From Aquila chrysaetos chrysaetos (taxonomy: Eukaryota > Chordata > Aves > Accipitriformes > Accipitridae): 64,000 bases of DNA. The translations under genes were made by a program, and so were the position numbers. The DNA is taken from contig NC_044005.1 in assembly GCF_900496995.4 (NCBI RefSeq), positions 27,099,363-27,163,362 of the forward strand, read 5' to 3'. The notes under the pieces were generated by a model, which ran no database searches, was not told where the DNA came from, and worked only from the letters and a program-made list of their open reading frames with translations. Positions 10,201 through 22,419 of the stretch are shown here, piece after piece (position 1 is the stretch's first letter; each line of letters opens with the position of its first letter).

Positions 10201-13200
10201 TGGTTTTTTCCACTGGAAATAAACCATAGAGCTAGGAGCCCTACGCCCAAAACACAACAATGCACGCTGGAAGCTAAAGTTGAGAAAGGATTCTCAGACA
10301 TACAAAATAACAATTAAGAGAGCTGGGGGAGAGGAAGGCGGAGAGGATAGATAAATGCAAGTATTGTAGATGTAACTCTGATATCATGCAGGTGTAAAAC
10401 AGAAATCCATAACAGTAATGGAGTAATGACAAGGTAAATATGGCGTTAGAAAAAAATCAGGCCCTACATGTGAAAGATCTACATACAATAGCCCTAAATC
10501 CTGGTACAAATAAAGGAGCACTGAGATTAATAGGGAGGAAGGTTTTATGCAGATACCTCTCCAATGTCTGTTTTCCCCATAAGACATTTAAACAGAACAG
10601 TAGCACTGGGAAAATCCCCTGCCATGACAACTCAGTTCTACACTGTTAAGATTTAGCACACAGGTATGTTAGCAATACATATGACCGTAGCGTAGCTTCG
10701 GACATTCAGTGTGCCCCAGCACATGAATCCACACCACAGACAGTTCAAAATGACAGGTGATTCATCCACCACCCCACATTAAGGTGCAGCATCTGCGCAG
10801 CCCATCTGCAAAACAGAAGAGGACTGACTCATGAGGGTAAACCCCTAGATAAAAATCAAGTTAATTAGTCTATGAGAAGTTATAAGATGATTTCTGAGAA
10901 GCATCACTGAAGACATGCATCTTTGTGCCATTCCCTCTCTGGTAACAGGGCTTATCTGCTCCACATTAACTGTTCAGAGCTTGGCTCAGACGCATCCTGG
11001 GTGCAGGACGGAATCCCTGTGTGCATAGGGTTCAAGGGCAACATATCAGTGGTGCTGCTGGAGGTAGGCTGCTGTTTCCAAAGGCAAAACTGCTCTTAAA
11101 ATAAACCAAACTCAGTGACAAGGACATCAGCAAAAACACAGCCAAACAAAAAAATCCCAGCTGATAACAGTGTAAGTCAAAAAAAGGTGCCTAATTGCTA
11201 CTGAGCATTCTTCTCCCCAAGATCACCAAAAGCAGCATATTATCCTATTTTCAAAACCTTTGCCTTTTATCACAGTTAGAAAGTCAGAAAAAAAAAAAAA
11301 AAAGGAATCTGACACTGAATGCTGAATTTTAATTCTTATTTTTTTTGCAATATTTATACTTTCCAAAATTCCCTCAAATACTGTCCAGTCTTGATTTTGC
11401 TGCTAATTTATATCCTCTTTGCCAGGGAAGATGCCAACCAGCTGCGTATTTGTAAAATAATTTAATTATGTTAATGACTTTAAACTCAATGCAATTTTAG
11501 CACCATTATTTCCAGAGGTCGGTCTTCTCCACAGCTGGTGTATCAAAGGTAGGGAACAATGAAACCAGTAATGTTTAAAAAAAAAAAAAAAAAAAAGCAA
11601 GCAACCTACATACTGTAGAAAGTTAAGTATTGTTTCTACAATACACAGACTCCATCTGTACATTCAGCTATACTGAACTCTGTACTCACCAGGTTTATAC
11701 AACTTGACACAAACACAAAGAAAAAAAAAATCACAGCAAAGACTGAACTAATCCAGCTGGAGAACTGAATGTAAAGGAAACTGATTTCAGCATCACACAT
11801 TTATTTAAGTTTTATATAATATACATATGAGGTGCATTACACATTTGTTTAAGGCCTGTGCTAGAAAATGCAGAAAAAAAGATGCCCAACTAGGTTAAAT
11901 TATCGCAAGGAGAGAAGTATATTATTTGTCTCTCCTGTACATCGAGGCTAACAAGTAGCTTCCACTGTTGAAAATAGACTTCCCTCATCTTGATGCATGT
12001 AGCCAAGGACAAATTAAAATAAAAGGAAATCCCACAATAGTCCAGAAAAGGAAAATCAATGTGTACCAAAAGAGTTAAACTATACATCTTTATCTTAGAA
12101 AGGTAAATCTCCTAAACTGCAAGAACTAATATACCAAAGTCTCAATCTAAAGCATTCATCTAAATAAGAGACTGATATGGAACTGCTGCAGAAAGAGTAT
12201 TTTCCAAGGCAATGACATTTGAAACCAAGCCCTCTGTGAATAAAAACACCCAGATGAAGAACATACATAAATCACACTCTTGCAAAAATGCAGTCACCTC
12301 ATCACCAACCCTGGACCTCACATCAGTTGTGCAGACTTATAAGTAATGTGTATTTCTGAAGTTCCGTTTCACTAGGAATGGTAAACAACTGTCCATGAAC
12401 AAGAACACAGCACCCGTATTTTGTTTACAGAACTTGGCTCCAAAAAGGTCAGATGCTGAGAAGAAATGTCTGAAAGAAGAGAGAAATCTTGCAATACTCC
12501 TCAAGAAAGACATTCTCTATTAGATTGCTCAGCTGTTGAGGACACTGTTGAGGAACTCCTCTCCAAAATGACTGCACTGGATGCTGCTGCATCAGAGTAT
12601 GTAGTGGAGAACAGCCTTTGAGAGAGAAATTCTCTGGACAACTGTGGCTTTTCAAATGAAATTCAAGACTATGATTTAGATGCAGAATCCAAGAAACTAT
12701 CAAAGCAGAGTGCAAAGTGACAACATGGTATGGTCAGCATTTTTGCACTTGGCAAAACATAAATCGTGCCAGTCTTAACTTCTAGATAGTCCTTTCCTTT
12801 AACGTAGCACATTGTAAGTCTAGCTCAGGAACAAGAGGATGGAAATCCACGGGACTGAGAGAATCTTCTACAAGTCAGTACTGGACACAACTGACAAAAG
12901 GAGGTGACGGAGAAATATTTATCACTGAAGGTCACAGGTTTCATCAGTTCCGCACACTGACCCAAAGCCAAACAGTCACTTCTGGTTTTACTGAGGTAAA
13001 TCTAGCTTTTTAGTCAGATTCTTATTTTGCTCCAAGTTCATTTTCAAGTAGGAGGTACAGATGTGCACTGTTAGCATACTACTAGCAATGCAGCATACTC
13101 ACCATGTTAGTGTCTCTCCCCAACAGATTTGTAGATAAATTGCTTTAAAGGGTATCAGAATATTCTTCTCAAGCTACACCTGAAACATACGTACTGCAAT

Positions 13201-16200
13201 GAGGCTGTAACAGACAGGCTTCTAAGTAAAAATGAGGAAGTTTATACCCAAGTTTACTTCAGGGCCATCCCTTCAGCCTTACAGCAGATTCTCTCTGCCT
13301 GCTGGGAGAAGGGAAAGGAGATACAAATCATTATATTCCTAATAAAGGAATATGTAAACTCCTTGGAAAAGGGTATTCACATTCCTCCTTAACTATAAAG
13401 TACCTACTGCAAAACGTGCAGTAATCATATCATACATTCCGTAAACCCGTTTGAATCGTTCACGTTACAGCTTCAAGTACATTTCTTTGTAAGAGATCTC
13501 AGTAGTGTCTCTGATCAAGCTGAAGTTCTGAGATTGCTTTGCCAGAGTGGGTTCTTCTATCAGAAGTATCTTTAGTGCTTTGGTTTGGATATTTATCCTT
13601 ATTTTTCATCATTCCAAGAGGAAAAAAAGTGAAAGATTCAATCAGAAACCTTGGAAGGTTTCAGAATTACTTCTTGCTACAATATATTTAAAGACTCTAC
13701 AATCCAAAAGCAGCTTCTACCAAATTAAATCCCATTTTCCATTAGATGTCAGCAGTTGTCAAGCTTTTTAGCAGGATATAAAAAGACCATTTAATTTTGA
13801 AGCCTCTCCTTAAGGCAGAAGAAAGATCTTGTTCCATAATTATGCAGCAACTAGGTTCAATGGAGCGCAAAATCTTGACTGTGGACTGCAAGTGATACTC
13901 CACACAATAGTGCAACGTTAATCCACTGAATTTTTTTCCACAGAAAAGTGGTGACTTTTTCTTTCATGAAGTAGAAGTTAATGGTTTAAAACTGTATTGG
14001 GCAATATGAAACCACATAAATTTAATTATAGTGGAAACAATTTCAAGCTTTTGTTTTTTTCTCCAATTTAATCTTAACATGAAATCAAAGCTTTAGTGCC
14101 ATCTGGTTGTCATTACCTGAAAAATCTTGATTTCTGTGTGACTCTAACTGAAGAGTACAATAAGATCTGCTACCAGACAAGTTAATCTGCCCACGGCTTC
14201 TTCAAAAGAAAAGGATTTGGCAACTTCAGTTCAAAGGAAATGGAAAAACAAACACCTCAAAAAATAGCAGTAAAGACTCATCGCTTGCACGAGAGTTCTG
14301 AGTATCCACAGATGAGTAAGTTGAAACAGTGTAGGTGTTTGTTGGTAAAGCTGTGTTTTCTGTGCTTCAAACAGTAATACAGTATTCTCAAAACCCAGAA
14401 GCTACATGTACAAAAGCTAGTACCTGGATCAGCAACAGTGGCCAAACAAAACTTTTATTACTATCTGCATCAGACTTAACAAAACAGAATAAAAAGGTAA
14501 TTTTTAAAATGCTGCTTAAGATACCTTGTCATCCACATATGGTGTAGAGCCAAATTAATTGTCTGTATTACCTACCTGTCAAAACAAATATTTAGGTTTT
14601 TGCGTTTTAAGGCAATTTACACTCTGAAGCAGGGAAGAACTGCAGCTCTGTTCCCTTTCTGTGCTAATCCCCAGAGAAGAAAAGTAACATCCTACAAGAG
14701 TTAAACAGAAGAAATCTTAGTTTTTGAAAGACGCTTCTATTTTCTGGAGTGCAATGTTTCAGCTTACATGTAAATCTGTTAATGGCTTGTGCTTTTAAAG
14801 AGAATGAAAAAGTACTTTCAAATCACCCTTAACAGGCTTTTTCAAGACAAACTGCTTTCTAAATCAGCTTGCTCAACTATACTTTTGACCTGCAGACAAA
14901 AAATTGTGGGAATTAATTTCAGATTCTCCTCCACAAATATATATGCAGCCAGTTGCTAAAGCAGACACCTCAGACAGTGGAGTTGCTAGCACATTCTATC
15001 CACACAAGACAGATTCCAGCTCAGATAATTACAGTAAAACTAACTGTATTACCATTTTTCTTTTTTTTTGTTTGTTTTTTTCTTCATTTAGATGGAGAAT
15101 TTTCACTTCTGTTTTGGGGTTGTTTTTTTTTTTTTTTTGCAATGAGCACTGCAGTTATAGTTTCTCTCCAAAGACAGCAACATCACAGGAATTCGTGAAG
15201 TGATAACCTTGCAGCGTTCCATGTATTCCCCTGAGAGTACTAACTGTTCAAACACAGCAACTTCATATATGAATATAGTGGTCACAGCAGACAGTTCAGA
15301 TGCCTTCCTAATAAAAAGCATCAGGAATTTCTTGTGTAAAGCTGAACATCCATTCATACATGTGTATCTTGATCAGTTAAGGAAACAAACTTTGCGCCTG
15401 CACACACATACAAGGGAAGCAGTATGGAGAAATATTTGAATGACTGACACTCCAGAGCACAAGTCCTAGGGAAAGGCCTCCCCTCCCAAAGAGATTCCAT
15501 CTGAGAGTTGTGCAAGTCAGAAAAATATTAGAAAAAAAAGAAACTGTGCCATTTCCAACCAGGCAGCTTTAAGGTTTTGCATATTCAAATATTAAATCCT
15601 ACAATTTGAAGAGACCAGAGCCTCCTGACTAGAAACCTAACACAGAATGGAAGACATACGACTTCAAAACACTTTTGTCTCTCCATTTCCAGCAACTTGC
15701 TGTACTTTTTGTTTGGTAACAGTACTTGCGCTTACCTGGTTTAAGCAAAACCATGAATAAAAGAGCACATTCTGCTTCCAAACAGTATTTATCAATTAGA
15801 AAGTGGTAATCCACTTGAATGAAACATTGTCATTACCAATTTTCCAACCTACATCCATAAGGAAGATTTAAGGCTTCAGATCCAGGGTGCAGATCCAGTA
15901 CCATGCAAATTTGGAAGTGGTAGAAAGAGACATCGCAATTGCTGGAACACTCCACTGGTAAGAATGAAACAAAATGGTTTCACCATGACAAAGAAAGTGA
16001 TTAATCTTGAGCAGAAATCAGAATAGTTACTCAGTGTTCCTTTAGTTTCTCAAAGGATTCTGACTCAAACCTGTAGGAATGGATAAGCAGGAGAAGAGAA
16101 AACAACTTTGATTCAAGTTTTATGAGAGAATAAAGATGACTGCCCTAGACACTCAAAATAGAAAGATAATTAGGCCATTCATATTTAAAATTCTAGGAAA

Positions 16201-19200
16201 TTTCCTTCTCTTCTCATTTCTACTATGGTAAGAAAACTAAGTAAAATCAGTCCTACACCACCATGCTGTAAGAACTTGAATTTCTTTTTACCCACTTATA
16301 GTTTATGCTGCAAATGTGCAGATCTCAACTGAGATGGCCACCTCTGCTCCTCAATACATTATCTCATAGTACGCAGGTTGTCCTGGTGCAGTTTGATCCC
16401 AAATGGTCAGTAAACCTCAAGTTCAGTATTGCAACCTCATTTCCCAGAAATAATCTGGGAAATGCTAAATAACGAAGAGAGGCATAATAAAAAGGAACCA
16501 TGTACCCATCAGTATTTGGCTTCCAGAGGATGCAGACCATGTGAATGTTCCACAGGCAAGAAAACTCTCAGTACTGCTTCCCCTTTCCAGTCCACATACG
16601 CTGAGTCACAATACTCCAAGAGAGTTCCTGGGTTTCAGTTCAGTCAATTCACAGTTAGCTAGCTGCATGCTAGCAGAGATATTAGGAACTTCATAGCAAA
16701 ATGCACAATTTGCCTCCAACCCAGATCAACCACGTTTTCTTCAAGTCCCAAGGTCTGCCCAATATTGTGTGGGTTTCCAAAATTTCATGGCAGCAATGCT
16801 AATAATAAAATGGCACAATCTGCTAAGGGAAATTGTGTCTGAAGGGCATTAAATGATTCACCACGACAGCTGCATTAAATAAATGGGCAAAGAATATTTT
16901 TTTCTTCTGGTAACAATAAATTTGTTTAGGTGGCAACAAGCTGTCCCACAGGGTGAATTACTTCATTCCTTTGAAAAAGATTCTCAGAGCGTTCCAATGA
17001 TGTTGAAATCTCAAATTGGGAAAAAACTGATCTTGGCCGGCAAGGTCATGTTCTTCCCTCTGATTTAAAAGCACACTAATGACAGACTATTCTTCTGCAG
17101 GAAGCATACTTTCTAATGTGACTTGCAAATCACAATTCTTCATAATTTTTAACTATTCAACTGGATTAGATGTGGGCTTTTTGGGGATAGGTTAATATAT
17201 TTGTTTCAGTGTAATATTACAACTCTACTTTTCCAATTCAATCCTTTCATAAGAGCCACTACTGAAATCCTCCTCCGGATCGCCATGGTATCTAAATGGT
17301 TGTTCAGAGATTAAAAGGCTTCAGAAAATAGTTAAAACAATGCCTTACAGACAGACAATAACAGCAATGTATTTTGTTTACAAACAGACAGGCAAGGAAC
17401 AATTAATGGACAGCGGTCGCAAAGATGGCTGAAGCAAAGTCCAAAAAATACCAAACCCAACCTGATGGGTGAAAAGTGAAACTCTAACTTGTACCAACAC
17501 CAATTCTTCCCTTTTAAAGACTAGGAACTAATAATGCAAGGTAAGTTGTTTATCCATGTTGATGTAAACATTTAAGAAAAAGAAACCCACGACATTTCCA
17601 GAACTGATATAATACTCTAGACTATATTTTCACTCTTTCACACCATATCATGCTTAATGAGCAATCCTAAAGTAAACCACAAGGTGACTGAAGATGACAA
17701 CTAAGCTCTATTCACACAGCAGCAGCACGTCTTAGGTTGCACATTCTCTTGCAAAAAGCTCATGTATTTCTACTGTTAAGATAGGTAGTTTCAATATTCT
17801 TAAAGCAGACAGTCTTGAGAAAAACTGAAGTGCTGTAAGAAATTGTAATTCACAGAAAATACTGTTTTAACAGGCAACTTTGCTCAAGGGGTAGCAGCTC
17901 CATTCTGCAGCAGCTGATGATTTTTTCAGTTGTATTTTTAAATGTGATGCACTGCACAGAAACAGTCCAACTTAGAGTTAGCACAACTGCATGCATGGTC
18001 AAAGATGGATCATTATGCGAGAGCCCTGGATGCCTATTTTCCTATTTGGCCATCAATCAAAGTGGGTATTCTTTCTGTTCAGCACTGTGAAAGATGCTAC
18101 TGCCAGTATCGGTGAGCAGATGATGAGTAAGAACTAAATCAGTATCAAAACTTACTGGATTCTGTAGCGAAGGATTTTCCAGACAAAAGCAAAATCACTA
18201 ATCAACAACCTCTGACTATGAGCCAAGCACGAGACTACCTAGCTATTCTCAATTCTGTCAGCAACAATAATGAATTTTTCCTATTTGCTTGATTTCTTCA
18301 TTCACTGAAGGACTAGAGTATGTAGAATCTGTTACAGGTTGTAGTTCTGGCATAAGTTATTTTCTTTAAGAGCCACTTCCCATCAAGCAGATGAAGACTG
18401 ACCTGCTAAACATTCAAGCCAACTGAAACAAATGGCAACGATTATGGAATGGTATTTCTGTACTACAGAAACGGAAAAAGTTCTGAACTTCAGGGAACCA
18501 GGAAAACAACAGGAACAAAAAAACCCCAGCCCTTCAGCTTGTTCTGATCAAACAGTCTGACAAAGTCTGCAACAGTATGTTTTCATAACTGATATTTTGC
18601 CCTAAACTCGATGATTGATACATTTTCTTTCCATTCTGAGAGTAAAGTATAACTTTATGAGTATTCTCTGCTCATCTCTCTTTAATTCTACATGCACCAC
18701 AGAATAAACAGTGTGACCCCTCTGGGTGTTACCTGCTAAAGTAATTTTCAAAATTGTTAAAAATGGTAAACAATGATTGGTTCTGTCACATGCTATCCAT
18801 TTGCATGCTTCAGAAATATTACTTAGCCTGGAAAGGAAAATGTTAGAAAAGGATCTGGTTCATGTGTATTACCAAAAATACAGACAAAACCATTATCAGT
18901 TCTTAAAAGTCAAGAAACGGCATCAACTCCTAACAATGGTGTGCCACAAGAACTCCAGTTTCATTATGGATAACTGAGGGTAGACTGAAACCCATTTTAC
19001 ACATACCTGAGAGAGTAACTTCTCCAAAGTGAAGCTTGCCTAATTTCCACAGCTATACACAATACTGATTTATTTTTAACTATCAGTTTCCGTTTGTCAA
19101 CAATTCTCAGTCAGAATTCAAAGAGCACTTAGCAACATTTAAAAAAGATAGTATATATGCTACATAATAGTATGTGTACACAGAAAATGCATACTTATTA

Positions 19201-20339
19201 CCTTCCATTTTAAAAACACTGCATTCAGGGAGCTTGATTTTCTTGTATGAAACACATTCAGGGCATAACACAAGTTCAGCTACTCCCCTCGTTTACCAAA
19301 GAGCTTTCAATCATGCACCACAGACAAGTCTGAGAAACATCCCATAAACCAAAACATGAGAATGGCAACCAAAACCATCTATTAGCATCATGGCTCTCCT
19401 TTAACAGCATGAACTACCACCACACCAGAACTAGTTATTTACCAATCTAGATGCAAACTGCAATGTAATCACTCAGCAGAGCAACAAAGAATACAAAGAA
19501 GGAAATTCAGGACTTCATTTTCTTCCCTTAGAAAGATCAGAAGAAAAAAGTTCAATTCACCAGTAAGAAGGAATTATTTTTGGATTTAAACACCTTGCCT
19601 GGTTACAACATTGTCAACACAAGGCATTTTCTTCAAAACCTGAGGACAAAAGAAAGTTTTCATCAGTAAACCTGATGCTGTGCAGAAGCGATATACCAGC
19701 ATCTATGAAGAATTTGTACCACTTTTAATAGTGTGGAATGGTATTCATTTATCTATTTTAACAACCTAAACACACTTATTAAAGGAATAGAAGGGTGTAA
19801 CTTCTGGTCTTTGTTGCTTCTTTTAATGATGTTTCTCTATGAGACAGTAGACTTATGAATGGAATGAAGTACCCTGATAGGGATCATTGTTGACTAAAAG
19901 ACATAGCAAGACCAAACTGAATTTTCTAGGCTGCCCTCCAGAGAACACCGTAGTACCTGTTTTCAAGTTGAGCATTAAAGAAATGTTTTTCATACATTAC
20001 TACCTTGAGTATTTCAGAGCCATCCAACCGAATTTATACTCACGTAGTAATGGAAATTTGACATAATGGAGAAACTAGGATCCAAAAAATAACGATCATT
20101 CCTGCTCTCCAGGAAGAATGAGAAATGGTATGACTCCTAAAGGCCAGCAAAACCTGGGGCCTTAATGGTGCTGTCTATGAGAAGAGCAGGTGATAAACCT
20201 AGAAGACAGGACACATTCCAGAATATGAGCACAGCACCTCTTCCAGGTAAGGACAGTTCTGAGCACTGTCAACATGTGAACACAGACCACATTTAAAATG
20301 TCAAACAAAAAACATGCTATATGGTCCACCAAGAACACC

Positions 20340-20738
20340 GAGTTTATAGTGAAATTTATTGTTCTGCTTCCTAATACAATAAGCTACAAGGTACATACAG
20401 TATAAAACGAGAACGGCCACAAAGCAAAAGTGATAAACATTCTGTGACAGTACAGTGGAGATAACGTCTGTCTAATCCTTCCACTTTATCCCACAAACAG
20501 CAGCTAAAACTACTGGCCCTCCCCCTCCCTCCCCTCCAAAAATATTAAAAAGTAAACTGTCTCTCTCACTTAGGAGCAGCGGGATTCGCTGGTTTTTTTG
20601 AGGGCACTGGTTATCTGCCAATATCTCAAGAAAACTGCTGAAACTAAAGTAACAAAGAAAAACTGTGAAGGTGGGAGTGACATGACCCATGCAAGATGCT
20701 CATGACACCTTGGTTCACTTCTCCTCAGAGCAAATGGC
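20340..20738 (-). other. YLPM1: YLPM1 terminal 3'UTR exon
   Basis: A strong acceptor (TTCCTTTCTTTACAG ending at 20739) faces the donor at 21109, about 370 bp away. The exon then runs to an AATAAA at 20355-20360 (minus strand). No conserved coding sequence lies in it. The assignment rests on splice-site strength and the polyadenylation signal. Confidence 0.75.
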
Positions 20739-22379
20739 CTGTAAAGAAAGGAAAAGTTTGTTACATGAAGTAAAACAGCAATTAACATGGTCAGAGTTAA
20801 GATACAGTAAGCAAAATCTGAACTAGACAGAACTAGGCACACAGCTAAACTACGCTTTTAATGAAAACGTAATCTTCCTGTTAATGAGTTTTGGGAGATT
20901 GATAGCTGACAATCCTTCTCCTTTTATTTTTAGGTGCTGTACAGGAGGGTGCAGACTGACATGGGCACAGCTGACATCTATTATACAAGGCACCAAATCA
21001 AACAATGTTGCCTGGGAGAACTCTAACAATGACATGAACTGCAACCTCAACTCTTAAAAACCTAAAAAACCATCAAGGCTATAAACATGCAGGAAGACTG
21101 AATACTTACCTTAAAGGCACAAAATTCCATTTAACCACTTTTTCATATATACTTGGTGCGGTTGAGGGCTCTCTCAGCAAGATGACCACTTTCATCTGTT
21201 ATCTTCTCCCAATCTGTTTGTCCAACAACAAAACCAATGGCCCTTTTCCTGTCTGCATCTTTTTTTTCTTCTAGATCCGCCCACCGCACCTACAGAGAAC
21301 ATACTATCAGTAGGACAATCTCTTAAGAAATCCTGAGACGAGTCTAGGCTTTCCACTGCAGATAAGAGTACAAGAATTCTAATTTGTACTTTTTCATTCA
21401 AACAGGTAAGTATTAATTTGTTTTCCAACGGTAAAGATGGAAACTACACCAGTTACATTCTTTTTAATTGAATATCCCAGGTGTTCCACAGAGTAGAAGA
21501 AAGGTATAGAGGATTAGCCTTTTCCATTTCAATGCTATAACTCTGAGAGCTGAAGTGCAATTACTATAATTATTTCTCTGTTCAAAGCAATGCTTTCTGC
21601 AGGAAGAATTATCAAAAGATTCATTTAGTGTCTTCATTTTCTGTACAACTTGTCTTTCAATTGCACAATGGAAACATAGAAGACGACTGTGAAACTACAG
21701 AAAAAAGCATTAAAGAGTAACTCAGCAGTGAATGAGTGAAAGTTTTCTTCTCTATCTTCTGTGGTACATTTCTCTTTAAATCTTTCCACTATTTCTTTAC
21801 ATTAAGTAACTTCTTCATGCATTTATCTCCCATCTTTACAGCTGCAGCCATCTCCTCTGTGGCTCTTCATGGTCATCATGCAGATCACTGGCATTCATCC
21901 TGTTCAAACATATACAGTCACTCCCTCACCCACAAACCCAGACACCAATGGGAGGGAGTGCAGGGAGGTGGGAGTGAAGGAGGTGATGATGAAGGGCTAC
22001 AAGTCCAGAACTCAGCTGGAACAGACCTTTGCAGGACAAGAAAAAACAGTAAGTGAAGGAGCTCTTCCTTGACATTCTAACTGATTAGTCCCATTCAGGT
22101 TGATTTGTTACTTGGGGACATAGCCTTATCACCTTTCTGCCAGCACCCCCCTATTCCACATTCTACCTGGATTTCCCCACACATTCCTGCTGATAAGCAA
22201 TGTCTGCTTTCTTCCACCATCACTTCCTCTGCCAGTGCCTTAGTATCTCCACTTCTCTCGTGCACACTGTCCAGTACTACCCATGTTTTCTATTTGATGT
22301 TATGGAACAAAACAAAGCCCAAACACCAACAGTTAACTCAAATGACTTTTAGTGGCAAAAGCTGGTCTTTCTATTTAGG

Positions 22380-22419
<40 letters not shown>

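Larger units (their letters stand above)
4521..20339. other. Intergenic region between convergent PROX2 and YLPM1
   Basis: About 15.8 kb contain no exon I can support. Open frames are short, lack splice context and have no recognisable domains. GC content falls from moderate near 5 kb to clearly AT-rich from about 7 kb onward. Noted inside are a T-run/A-run pair (5548-5579), a 25-bp palindrome (6096-6120), a 15-bp tandem duplication (7232-7261) and A-runs near 11290 and 11580. The rest looks like unique, non-coding sequence. Confidence 0.6.

Noticed and set aside
20472..20842. Two short minus-strand frames of 72 and 90 residues
   Set aside because: They fall in the proposed YLPM1 3'UTR exon and have no similarity to known proteins.
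21736..22072. Plus-strand open frames of 67-106 residues upstream of the A tract
   Set aside because: No recognisable protein; kept only as a possible retrocopy to be searched.
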